In this document: piece by piece, positions 8,888 through 17,165 of the stretch
Position numbering within the stretch: the stretch's first letter is position 1
Layout of the letters: each line of letters opens with the position of its first letter
Source: Marinicella rhabdoformis
Lineage (GTDB): Bacteria; Pseudomonadota; Gammaproteobacteria; Xanthomonadales; Marinicellaceae
DNA: 64,000 nucleotides
Direction of reading: 5' to 3'
NCBI RefSeq assembly: GCF_009671245.1
Contig: NZ_VTFS01000001.1
Coordinates: 186,372-250,371 of the forward strand
The notes under the pieces: model-generated
Told to the model about the DNA's origin: nothing
The model's database searches: none
What the model saw: the letters and a program-made list of their open reading frames with translations, nothing else
Position numbers and translations under genes: made by a program

Positions 8888-9691
8888 ATGGACAGATACA
8901 CCAGCGAGCAATATCAAGCCAAACAAGCAGACAAAACGGGCTTTATCAGCTACACCAAGGAAGAACATCAGACATGGGCGGCTTTATACAAAGAGCAAAT
9001 CGATCTGGTTAACCGGCACATGGCCAATGAATATTTAGAGGGATTGGCCACCATCAATTTACCCGAGCATCGGATACCTCAATGTAATGAAGTGTCAGAA
9101 CAACTCCAAAAAAATACCGCTTGGGAAGTGGTGCCGGTGCCAGCACTGATTGGCTATGACCGCTTTTTTAAACTGCTGTCTGAGAAAAAATTTCCAGCAG
9201 CCTCTTTTATCAGAAGCAAAAAAGATTTCCATTACGTCAAAGAACCCGATATCTTTCATGAAATATTTGGTCATACACCCTTATTAACCAACCCGATAGC
9301 GGCTGCCTTTTCACAGCATATTGGTCAATTGGGCACACGCTGTGACAAAAGCGACCATGTGTGGTTGGCAAGGTTGTATTGGTTCACCATAGAATTTGGC
9401 TTGATCAAAGACACCAATGGTGAAATCAAACCACTGGGCTCGGGCTTGGCCTCCTCGCCTTCTGAAATACAATATGCGGCCAAAGATGAATGGGTGGAAC
9501 GCAAACCTTTTGACATCCTTGAAGTCTTGAGAACACCCTACAGGATTGACATCAAACAACCCATCTATTTCGTACTAGATAATATTGAGCAATTAGAAGA
9601 AATCATAAAAAGTGACATCATGTTTTATATTAAAATGGCCAGGAGCCAAGGCTTAAAAGCCCCACATCCAAAACTTAAGAAGGCAGGATAA
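8888..9691 (+). CDS. phhA: Phenylalanine-4-hydroxylase
   Basis: 267-residue bacterial aromatic amino acid hydroxylase, which makes tyrosine from phenylalanine with tetrahydropterin and oxygen. The non-haem iron ligands are visible: His124 and His129 in DIFHEIFGHTP, and Glu169 in WFTIEFGLI. The length matches the short bacterial form without regulatory ACT domain. Its stop shares a base with the start of phhB, so the two are co-translated; phhB recycles the pterin by-product. No clear Shine-Dalgarno precedes the ATG. Regulation by the divergent Lrp-type protein is suggested by the palindrome at 8791-8805. Confidence 0.96.
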   Translation: MDRYTSEQYQAKQADKTGFISYTKEEHQTWAALYKEQIDLVNRHMANEYLEGLATINLPEHRIPQCNEVSEQLQKNTAWEVVPVPALIGYDRFFKLLSEKKFPAASFIRSKKDFHYVKEPDIFHEIFGHTPLLTNPIAAAFSQHIGQLGTRCDKSDHVWLARLYWFTIEFGLIKDTNGEIKPLGSGLASSPSEIQYAAKDEWVERKPFDILEVLRTPYRIDIKQPIYFVLDNIEQLEEIIKSDIMFYIKMARSQGLKAPHPKLKKAG

Positions 9692-10032
9692 TGACAAAAG
9701 AGCTAAATTTAAACGAAGCCCATTGCGAAGCCTGTAATGGCTTGGTTGACTGTATTGAAGCCACTGAGCTGGCTGAGTGGATGGCATTGATTGATGACAA
9801 TTGGCAGCTGAATGATGACAACGACACCATCACACGTTCATACAAATTCAAAAACTTTGCAAAAACCATGTTTTTTGTCAATGCATTGGCACACATGGCA
9901 GACCAAGAGCGCCACCACCCTGATGTGACTTTTGGTTATAACTATTGCCAAGTCAGTTACACAACGCACGAAGCAGGCGGCCTGACACGCAACGATTTCA
10001 TTTGTGCGAAAAAAGTAGATACCATGTCTTAA
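9691..10032 (+). CDS. phhB: Pterin-4a-carbinolamine dehydratase
   Basis: 113 residues. It dehydrates the 4a-hydroxy-tetrahydropterin formed by PhhA so that the cofactor can be recycled. The family core is clear: W in DDNWQLN, then a helix with FVNALAHMADQERHHPDV (the His-His-Pro-Asp active-site segment) and the strand YNYCQVSYTTHEAGGLTRND. The N-terminal extension contains CEAC (about residues 10-13), seen in many Pseudomonas-type PhhB proteins. It overlaps phhA by one base. It faces the GNAT gene convergently, with no obvious terminator in the 16-base gap. Confidence 0.95.
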   Translation: MTKELNLNEAHCEACNGLVDCIEATELAEWMALIDDNWQLNDDNDTITRSYKFKNFAKTMFFVNALAHMADQERHHPDVTFGYNYCQVSYTTHEAGGLTRNDFICAKKVDTMS

Positions 10033-10048
10033 TCAAATATGAGTAAAA

Positions 10049-10522
10049 CTACAGTTTCAGTTTAAAACCTTCATGATTGGCTTTAAAACCCAACATTTCA
10101 TAAAACCGCAGCGCCTCTGGGCGTTGTTTATCTGAAGTCAGTTGTATCATTTTACAATGGCGTTCTTTAGCACGATCAATAGACCATTGAATCAATTCAG
10201 CACCTAATCCTTGCCCCCTGAAATCTTTGTGAACCCTTACACCTTCAACCAAACAGCGCCAAGACCCCACATGTGTCAAATAAGGAATAAAAGTCAGTTG
10301 TAGCATGCCAATGGTGCCACCATCAGATGTCAAAACCATCAACTCATTGTTTGGGTCACTGCTTATTGCTTGAAAAGCATCTGAATATTTCGAGTTCAGG
10401 GGCAATTGAGCATCCTCTCTCAAAGCCCCCAAAGGATCATCTGCTAACATTTCTATCAATTGTGGCAAATCACCAAATTCAACCTGCCTCACCGAATAAT
10501 GTGGTTTCACCTTATTGCTCAC
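10049..10522 (-). CDS. GNAT-family N-acetyltransferase
   Basis: 157 residues from a GTG at 10522 that overlaps the upstream stop as GTGA; a TTG at 10546 is also in frame. The GNAT fold is supported by motif A, VRVHKDFRGQGLGAELIQWS, with the acetyl-CoA loop RGQGLG, and the C-terminal ALRFYEMLGFKANHEGF typical of small-molecule acetyltransferases. Substrate unknown. It is the last gene of the minus-strand operon that starts with the GntR regulator at 13813. Coupling to an acyltransferase-3 gene hints at modification of a small envelope precursor, which is inference from context. Confidence 0.88.
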   Translation of the reverse strand: MSNKVKPHYSVRQVEFGDLPQLIEMLADDPLGALREDAQLPLNSKYSDAFQAISSDPNNELMVLTSDGGTIGMLQLTFIPYLTHVGSWRCLVEGVRVHKDFRGQGLGAELIQWSIDRAKERHCKMIQLTSDKQRPEALRFYEMLGFKANHEGFKLKL

Positions 10523-11727
10523 TTCTTTCTGCCATTCAACAACCAACCCAGCGGTGTGGGCCTAACCATTACCAAATAACTCAACATACCCACCCCCAAA
10601 GTCACGGCACAACTGGTCAGAAATTGCCAACCCATGTGCCAGCCACTGTCCATCAAATAAAATTGCACCATAAACAACAAGGGCAAGTGAATCAGGTATA
10701 TCCAATAAGATGCATCAGCCCACAATTTCAATTGCTTGTTACTGCGGTTCAAATAACGTTGCCCCAGCAACAAACAAAACAATGTCATATACAATGCGAC
10801 CACAGACTCAGCCAAAGCGACAGGCAAATGACTCCAGCTCATGCTGCCATTGCCCGCCAACATCATTGCCATTTGCGGTGAAATCACATCAGGAATGGTT
10901 TTGTAAAAGTAGGTAAAAACAGCCAAAGAAACCAATAACAACAGGTACTTATAAGGCTGCCATGATGTCAAAGTGTTGTGCTGTTGCTGCATCAAACCAC
11001 CCAAAAAGAAAAACAAGCCATAAAATAACAAGGCCCACCATTGTGGCACCGCTTGCTCTGGTGCAGGATGAGGAGCGGGTACTTGGAACAAACCCACGGC
11101 CAACAAAACAGGCATCAACAGCAGCAAAAACACTGGATGCAAACACCATGACCACACACGCCATGTAAACACTTTCAACTTGTATAACAATGCCACCACT
11201 ACCACCAACATATACAGGTAATACAAAAACCACAAATGCATGCTTGAAAACGGTGTTTCAGGTGGCGTTCCAGTGGCGGGTGCGCTGAACATCATTTTGA
11301 TAAAGAACAGCATGGGGGGCAAGTTATCCACATGCTCAATGGCCCATGAAATGGTCAAACCCACCAACCAGAAAAGCAAAGGCAAAAACAACAAAAGCGG
11401 TAACAATATGCGCATGCTGCGGTGTTTCAAAAAGCCCAGTACACCGTGTTTTTTCAACAACATCAAGGCAAAATACCCCGCAATAAGGAAAAACAAAGGC
11501 ATGCGAAACAAATGACTGAACCAATTGAACACATCAAAACCCCAATGGTAATTCCCACTGGCGGTAAACCATATATTTTGCATCAATGGCCCAAAAGCCA
11601 ATGACGCATGGAAAACCACCCCCACCAGCATCGCCAAAGCGCGCAGGTTGTCCATATAATGCAATCGTTCACTATGGTTCATGCCTGGGTTTATTTCTTG
11701 ATTCATGTCCTGATTTATCATGTTCAT
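10519..11727 (-). CDS. Acyltransferase-3 family integral membrane protein
   Basis: 402 residues from the ATG at 11727, chosen because GAGGT lies seven bases upstream and because the longer in-frame extension to 11817 overlaps the permease gene. The family signature is at the N-terminus (MDNLRALAMLVGVVFHAS, FFLIAGYFA) and about ten hydrophobic segments follow. Known: acyltransferase-3 (OafA/OpgC-like) proteins move acyl groups onto sugars or envelope polymers across the inner membrane. The gene starts 11 bases after the permease stop and its own stop overlaps the GNAT start. The acceptor is not predictable from sequence. Its place behind a drug- or stress-type ABC transporter is unusual. Confidence 0.88.
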   Translation of the reverse strand: MNMINQDMNQEINPGMNHSERLHYMDNLRALAMLVGVVFHASLAFGPLMQNIWFTASGNYHWGFDVFNWFSHLFRMPLFFLIAGYFALMLLKKHGVLGFLKHRSMRILLPLLLFLPLLFWLVGLTISWAIEHVDNLPPMLFFIKMMFSAPATGTPPETPFSSMHLWFLYYLYMLVVVVALLYKLKVFTWRVWSWCLHPVFLLLLMPVLLAVGLFQVPAPHPAPEQAVPQWWALLFYGLFFFLGGLMQQQHNTLTSWQPYKYLLLLVSLAVFTYFYKTIPDVISPQMAMMLAGNGSMSWSHLPVALAESVVALYMTLFCLLLGQRYLNRSNKQLKLWADASYWIYLIHLPLLFMVQFYLMDSGWHMGWQFLTSCAVTLGVGMLSYLVMVRPTPLGWLLNGRKK

Positions 11728-11737
11728 CTCATTGACC

Positions 11738-12457
11738 TCAAATAAAATCTTTCTTGCGTGATTGCAGGTAAAAAGTGGTCGCCACAATAAACAAAGCCAC
11801 CGCCATTTCAACAACAATAATTGTCATAGCTGTGCTGTTCCAAACAGCCACACCACCATTCAAATGCTCATAAATACCATCAAAACTGCCCACCCAAAAC
11901 ATGAACAAAGACACCGAAATATTGGTGAAGGTAGTCACCACAATGGTCCATTTTTCAGAGCCAGTGACCAACGACGTGCCCAGCACCAACAAAAATGACA
12001 CAAAAAGTTGAATCAAAACAATCAAAGCGATCGGCATCAAACCATTAGACAAATGGGGCTTAAACGCAATCACGGCCAAAGTGGCCGCGGTCAAAACACA
12101 CCAAGCCACACTGTATGCCCCCAAGTTAAAAATCAATTTGCCTTTGGTGTAATCCATACAGGTGACGGGTAAACTCATGATAAAAGGCATGGTCTGCTCT
12201 TTGTGCTCATTCACGACCGAAGAAAACACCAACAAAGCGCCAATTAATATCACCACACAAAGGATTAAAGTCATGGCCAAATAAAATGCCTTGGTGCTCT
12301 CTATCAAGAAAATAGAAACCGACAACAAGCCCAAAATACTGAACAACCAAAAATTCTGCTTGTTCAATGCCCAATCCTTACGCACCAATGCGCCCACGAT
12401 GCCGCCCTTTACATCATTCATTTCAACACCCACCTCTGTACTCATTGCCTTATTCAT
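11738..12457 (-). CDS. ABC-2 type transporter permease
   Basis: 239 residues with six hydrophobic segments (about 37-53, 58-80, 112-132, 140-163, 170-192, 206-230) after a cytoplasmic N-terminus. It fits the ABC-2 permease group that pairs with YtrB/BcrA-like ATPases. The start codon overlaps the ATPase stop (ATGA) and a strong GGAGGT sits inside the last codons of the ATPase gene. Likely a half-transporter that acts as a dimer with the adjacent ATPase in the inner membrane. Substrate unknown. Confidence 0.85.
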   Translation of the reverse strand: MNKAMSTEVGVEMNDVKGGIVGALVRKDWALNKQNFWLFSILGLLSVSIFLIESTKAFYLAMTLILCVVILIGALLVFSSVVNEHKEQTMPFIMSLPVTCMDYTKGKLIFNLGAYSVAWCVLTAATLAVIAFKPHLSNGLMPIALIVLIQLFVSFLLVLGTSLVTGSEKWTIVVTTFTNISVSLFMFWVGSFDGIYEHLNGGVAVWNSTAMTIIVVEMAVALFIVATTFYLQSRKKDFI

Positions 12458-13395
12458 TTTTGACCTCCTATTAACTCAGTTTGCTGTCTGCTAGCTTGCA
12501 CTTCCGAGACAAATATTTCTTCTAAGGTCATGCGTTCTACTGACTCAATCTCGGCACCACAATTTCTATACACTTCGGCCAAGTCATCATTAAAGCCATT
12601 GCTGGTGATGATGGCTTGGTGCCCCACCCGCCTTTGTTCAACGATGCCAACCATGTTGGGCAATTTCACACCATCATCCACCTTCAAACGCAAACGGCGC
12701 CATGATTCCAGATACGATTCTTTGTCCTTCGATTGAATAATACGACCTTTATCAATGAACGCGATGTGGTCCGATAACTGTTCAATGTCTTGGGTGTTAT
12801 GGGATGAAAACAGGATACTGCGGTCACCCTCTAACAACACATCCATCAACTCGTTCAACACCTCATGGCGTGCCACTGGGTCTAATCCCGTGGTCGGCTC
12901 ATCAAGGATTAATAATTTTGGACGTCTGGCCAACATCAAAAGCAAAGCTGCTTTGACACGTTGTCCATGAGACAATCCTTTGATTTTGTGATCTGCCAAT
13001 AAATCAAAACGCTTGAGTAAGGTCTTGGCATAGCCAGAATCCCATGAGACATAAATGGATTTCATGTAATCCATGTGCCATTGGATATCCACCTTGCCAT
13101 ACAATCGCATGTCTTCTGAGGCATAACCAATGTCCCATTTGGCCGCCCTTTGTTGTTCAGGTAAACGGTGGCCCAAAACATTAACCGAGCCGCTGTCCTG
13201 CTGAACCAAGCCCATCAAAATCCTTATGGTGGTCGACTTACCCGCACCATTGGGCCCAATAAACCCCATGATTTGACCCGTTTCTAGCTGCAAATTAAGG
13301 TCAGTCAATTGAAAATGCGGATACGCTTTGTTCACACCACGCGCTTCGAAAGCCAAGTCGCCTGAAGCCAAATTATTAAAATCCGATTCAATCAT
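12454..13395 (-). CDS. ABC transporter ATP-binding protein (YtrB/BcrA-like)
   Basis: 313 residues from the ATG at 13395, whose first bases overlap the end of the GntR gene by eight; the longer frame to 13506 lies inside that gene. Walker A GPNGAGKST (about residues 45-53), signature LSHGQRVKAAL (the usual LSGGQ has His in place of the first Gly), Walker B LLILDEPTTGLDP and the H-loop SSHNTQD are all present. A C-terminal extension (about 215-313) is typical of this exporter group. It energises the adjacent permease. The whole operon reads GntR, ATPase, permease, acyltransferase, GNAT. Confidence 0.93.
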   Translation of the reverse strand: MIESDFNNLASGDLAFEARGVNKAYPHFQLTDLNLQLETGQIMGFIGPNGAGKSTTIRILMGLVQQDSGSVNVLGHRLPEQQRAAKWDIGYASEDMRLYGKVDIQWHMDYMKSIYVSWDSGYAKTLLKRFDLLADHKIKGLSHGQRVKAALLLMLARRPKLLILDEPTTGLDPVARHEVLNELMDVLLEGDRSILFSSHNTQDIEQLSDHIAFIDKGRIIQSKDKESYLESWRRLRLKVDDGVKLPNMVGIVEQRRVGHQAIITSNGFNDDLAEVYRNCGAEIESVERMTLEEIFVSEVQASRQQTELIGGQK

Positions 13396-13813
13396 GACCC
13401 ACATCCGCTGAACTGTTTGTCTTTGTTGATTGATGCTTTTCTGCTGCTTGCAGTGACTCCAAACGTTGTTGTACTTGTTTAATGTTGAGGCCCAATGATT
13501 GGGCAATGGTCATGGCTTCTTTCAAATGCTTGTCCATTTCTTCCTCCTTCAAATGATCAGATAGGTTTTCAATTTCTGCCACAAATGAACCGCGCCCGGG
13601 CTGCGTCACAATGACGCCCTCAGCTTCAAGTTCTTGGTAAGCTCGTTTGACAGTAATGACGCTGACTTTAGCCGCCACCGCCAATTCGCGTATGGACGGC
13701 AACTTGGCACCCAAAGGCCAATCACCCAACGTGATGCGTTGCTTGATCTGCGCCATGATTTGCAAATACATGGGCCGACCATCGGTTTGTGACAAAATAA
13801 AATCTAGTGGCAT
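13388..13813 (-). CDS. GntR-family regulator, YtrA subfamily
   Basis: 141 residues. An N-terminal winged helix (PMYLQIMAQIKQRI, KLPSIRELAVAAKVSVITVKRAYQELEAEGV, GRGSFVA) is followed by only about 60 residues of helix, the size of the YtrA subfamily, which lacks a large effector domain. Known: YtrA-type regulators repress their own ABC transporter operon and respond to envelope stress or antibiotics. Here it is the first gene of the five-gene operon. An inverted repeat begins two bases upstream of its ATG. There is no Shine-Dalgarno, so the message may be almost leaderless and the operator may overlap the promoter. Confidence 0.93.
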   Translation of the reverse strand: MPLDFILSQTDGRPMYLQIMAQIKQRITLGDWPLGAKLPSIRELAVAAKVSVITVKRAYQELEAEGVIVTQPGRGSFVAEIENLSDHLKEEEMDKHLKEAMTIAQSLGLNIKQVQQRLESLQAAEKHQSTKTNSSADVGHD

Positions 13814-13815
13814 TG

Positions 13816-13847
13816 CTGTGCATACTGTATATATTCAATATGCACAG
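13816..13847. promoter_or_regulatory. Candidate operator of the GntR/YtrA-like regulator
   Basis: Perfect nine-base inverted repeat CTGTGCATA (13816-13824) and TATGCACAG (13839-13847) with a 14-base spacer. Overlapping inner arms ATACTGT and ACAGTAT extend it to about 13851. It sits immediately upstream of the gntR start and about 100 bases upstream of the divergent secreted-protein gene, so it could serve both. Confidence 0.65.
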
Positions 13848-13949
13848 TATACACAGATATATACACACTGCAAATATTATCTGATATTTGATATTGCGTC
13901 GGGTTTTATAAATTTGTACAATTGCCCTATTTCTCAAACCTTTTCACAC

Positions 13950-16922
13950 ATGAAATTTCTTCAACAAACGTTGTTGCTCTCACTGATTGCAACACAAGGT
14001 CATGCCTTAAACTCACCAAACCTGAGCGACTACAAACCCGTCACTCAAAGCCAACAAAAATCCAATCAAACAGTTAACGGTGGCACCCCGCTAACTATGA
14101 CTGATGGTAATTATTTGATTTCTACTTCTGATGGATTGATGGAAATTAATGTTGTTGATGGCAGCTATACTTTGATTTCAGAAAACAGCTTAGCCAACAA
14201 ACATTTGAGAATATCAGGTACCACCATTTATTTAGCACATGAATACAACTATACAATTGAAAAGCTCAACACAGTCAATGCTCAATTAACGACGTTGGCT
14301 GACAATGTAGAAGCTTCAGATTTTGTCATCGGCACAGATAAGATCATTGCCAATAGAAGGTACAACAGTTGTGGCAGCCATTACATTGTTTTCTTGAATT
14401 CTGGAAACGTCTTTGAAAGCACCCAATGTGAGGAAGGATGGAGAGGTGTCAACATCAATGACAACGAATTATATGTCTCACAATACGGTTCACAATCCAT
14501 CAGAAACATTGCATCACCTACTTTCAGCACACAAAGTATTCCAGAAAGCGGTCAAAACTTCCTTCGAGACATTGACGGCGGGTATTGGGTCATCAATGGC
14601 AGTCAGTTTAAGAAATATGATACCAATCAGAGTTTGATCGACACCTATTCAGTCGGTGCGAATTTCGATCGCGTTTCTATCAGAAATGATGGTTTGCTTG
14701 TTGGCGAAACCTACAACTCAATTCACCTGCTAAGGCCTGACCATCATTTTCACAGAGCGTTAGACCTGTATGTGTACAACAGCAATTCATCAGGACAGTT
14801 TATTGGCACTGTAACCGTGGACGGTGACGCCGATTTAATGCCTTTTTGGTATGAAACCTTATACGGGCTAAACCCAAACGATGCCTCTGATGCTTTACTT
14901 GACAGTGATTCAGATGGCCTAAGTAACATTGAAGAGTACAACCAAAAAACATTCCCAGATGATGCCGACTCTGACGATGATGGACTAGATGATGGTACAG
15001 AAGTCAGCATTGGTACCGATCCACATAACCCAGACAGTGATGAAGATGGATTAAATGATGGTATTGAATACATAGATTTACAGTCTAATCCACTGTCCTC
15101 AGACACAGACGATGATGGTATTGATGATTTAACAGAATTTCAATTCGGTTTAGACCTTAATGTTTCCAATGTCGGAATGGATACAGACAATGACGGCATT
15201 AACGACTTAGATGAAATCATATTAGGAACCAGCCCCATCAATAATGACTCGGATTCAGATGGTGTGATTGACGGTGATGAATTGAACAACAACACTGATC
15301 CACTGGACAGCGACACTGATGATGATGGCTTGAACGACGGTGATGAAGCAGACACAGGCACAGACCCTTTGAATACCGATTCAGATGGTGATGATTTGGA
15401 AGATGGTTTTGAAGTACATACTTTACTTTCCAACCCACTCAGCACTGATACTGATGGCGACCTGATGCCGGATGGATGGGAATACCTCTACGGCCTGAAT
15501 CTGATTGTTGATGATTCAACAGAAGATTTAGACAATGACAACTTAAACAACTTGTTAGAATTTCAGTTGGGTGGCATTCCTACCAATCAAGACACTGACA
15601 ACGACAACATCATGGATGGTGACGAATACAGCCTGGGCTCGAACATCAACAACAGGGACACCGATGGTGACCACATGCCAGACGGTTGGGAATTGTTGAA
15701 TAGCACAGACTTACTAACGCAAGATGCCGATTTGGACAATGACATGGACGGACACAGCAACGGCATCGAATATTGGAACAGAACCGATGCAAACGATGAC
15801 ACAGTATTTCCAGTGCCCAGTCAATGGAGTACCTACCAAGGTAACCCACTGCACACAGGATTCCAACCCACCTCAATAGTGAGCTACAACCCGACACCAA
15901 CCACGTCAATTGACATCTCAGATACAAGCCCTAATTTATTGAATGCAGCCACAATGAACCACGACACTGTGATCATCAGCTACACAGACAATTTAGTGGC
16001 CTTCAACAAACAAACTGGGGCAGAAGTTTGGAGGCAGGTTTTCCAGGTTAGCTCTACCAATCCTCCAGCCATTGAAGACAATCGCGTTTACATTCAAACA
16101 GGTAACCACAACAATGCCACACATTTAAGATCATACGATTTAGAAACCGGAGCCTTGAATTTTCAATCACCCCACAGTGCCCAATGGGAAAGCTATTTAG
16201 CACCCACCATTGATGGTAACGTCGTTTATATCAATGGTGGCTCGTACGGTGGGGCCTATGCATTTGATAAAATCACAGGCGACCAACTGTGGTTCAGCTC
16301 GGCTTTCAACCAATTCGATATGTGGACACCATCAATAGATGAAAACAACGCTTATGGCTACACCTATGGTAACTTGATTGCCGTAAATAAAACAACGGGT
16401 GCGATGGTCTATTCAACAGATGACCCCAGTTATGATTGGCATGGTTACTCGACCAATCGAGCTGTAATTTTAGGAGGTTATGACACAGCCATCGTATCGG
16501 ACCAACGAAATTATACCGGTCACATTAGCGTTTTCGACCGCATAACAGGCGACTTGTTATGGACCCACATTTCAGAGTACCAAAACCAAATGGCGGCATC
16601 CAATGGGATATTGTATTCTCAGTCCAGGAATGGTGTTTTATATGCTTTTGAAGAACGTTCTGGCCTGGCGCTATGGAATTTCACCTTACCGCTTGGCGAC
16701 GGATTCTTAAACAACATGATTGTTACCAATGAACACATCATTGCCTCAGGTGGGAATCAAACCTACTTCATTAACATCAACGCCCAAAGCATAGACTTCA
16801 CCATACCCATGTCTGGTGAAAAAGAACTGAATGAAAACAATGAACTATTAATCACTTCAGACGAAGGCGTTATCAAAGCTTTTAAACTCTTGGGTGACTT
16901 TATCTTCAAAACCTCATTCTAA
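13950..16922 (+). CDS. Secreted calcium-repeat and PQQ-like beta-propeller protein
   Basis: 990 residues from the ATG at 13950, chosen because a signal peptide (about 1-17, ending GHA) starts there; the open frame runs further upstream into gntR. Residues about 40-290 look like beta-propeller blades. Residues about 318-610 contain roughly 13 thrombospondin type 3-like calcium loops (DSDSDG, DTDDDG, DTDNDG and variants), several followed by DxxE and spaced 18-30 residues apart. Residues about 640-985 are PQQ-like propeller blades with repeated ITGDxLW-type strands (NKQTGAEVW, DKITGDQLW, DRITGDLLW). It ends GDFIFKTSF, a variant of the tail shared by other exported proteins here. Likely an extracellular calcium-stabilised surface or adhesion protein; no catalytic function is evident. 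Confidence 0.85.
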   Translation: MKFLQQTLLLSLIATQGHALNSPNLSDYKPVTQSQQKSNQTVNGGTPLTMTDGNYLISTSDGLMEINVVDGSYTLISENSLANKHLRISGTTIYLAHEYNYTIEKLNTVNAQLTTLADNVEASDFVIGTDKIIANRRYNSCGSHYIVFLNSGNVFESTQCEEGWRGVNINDNELYVSQYGSQSIRNIASPTFSTQSIPESGQNFLRDIDGGYWVINGSQFKKYDTNQSLIDTYSVGANFDRVSIRNDGLLVGETYNSIHLLRPDHHFHRALDLYVYNSNSSGQFIGTVTVDGDADLMPFWYETLYGLNPNDASDALLDSDSDGLSNIEEYNQKTFPDDADSDDDGLDDGTEVSIGTDPHNPDSDEDGLNDGIEYIDLQSNPLSSDTDDDGIDDLTEFQFGLDLNVSNVGMDTDNDGINDLDEIILGTSPINNDSDSDGVIDGDELNNNTDPLDSDTDDDGLNDGDEADTGTDPLNTDSDGDDLEDGFEVHTLLSNPLSTDTDGDLMPDGWEYLYGLNLIVDDSTEDLDNDNLNNLLEFQLGGIPTNQDTDNDNIMDGDEYSLGSNINNRDTDGDHMPDGWELLNSTDLLTQDADLDNDMDGHSNGIEYWNRTDANDDTVFPVPSQWSTYQGNPLHTGFQPTSIVSYNPTPTTSIDISDTSPNLLNAATMNHDTVIISYTDNLVAFNKQTGAEVWRQVFQVSSTNPPAIEDNRVYIQTGNHNNATHLRSYDLETGALNFQSPHSAQWESYLAPTIDGNVVYINGGSYGGAYAFDKITGDQLWFSSAFNQFDMWTPSIDENNAYGYTYGNLIAVNKTTGAMVYSTDDPSYDWHGYSTNRAVILGGYDTAIVSDQRNYTGHISVFDRITGDLLWTHISEYQNQMAASNGILYSQSRNGVLYAFEERSGLALWNFTLPLGDGFLNNMIVTNEHIIASGGNQTYFININAQSIDFTIPMSGEKELNENNELLITSDEGVIKAFKLLGDFIFKTSF

Positions 16923-16940
16923 AAAGCCGAACGTGTAATA

Positions 16941-16969
16941 AAAAAAGCGCTGACACCAGCGCTTTTTTT
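16941..16969 (+). terminator. Strong rho-independent terminator
   Basis: Twelve-base perfect stem AAAAAAGCGCTG / CAGCGCTTTTTT with loop ACAC, 18 bases after the stop of the propeller protein. Its A- and T-runs make it active in either direction. Confidence 0.92.
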
Positions 16970-17165
16970 ATGCATGTCCCGTCTTGAATTAATGTTCCAC
17001 ACTGATTATTTCACAATAACTCAATCAGATTGAGACCTGTAAAGTATTTTGTTGATAATATAAAATCACCTAAATGCCCTAAATTAGTCATAAACCGCGG
17101 CACACTTCACAGCTTATTTCTGCTTCAAGGCGTAGAATAACTTATTTGGTTTTGGGGTGAGCGCA
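16970..17165. other. Gene-free stretch with a short palindrome
   Basis: No gene is visible. CTCAATC-A-GATTGAG at 17020-17034 is a perfect 15-base palindrome, 132 bases upstream of the haem protein start, and could be an operator. GGGGTGA at 17154-17160 is the ribosome-binding site of the next gene. Confidence 0.4.

Noticed and set aside
10327-10881. 184-residue plus-strand frame
   Set aside because: Antisense to the GNAT and acyltransferase genes; composition rich in His, Gln and Pro is typical of a shadow.
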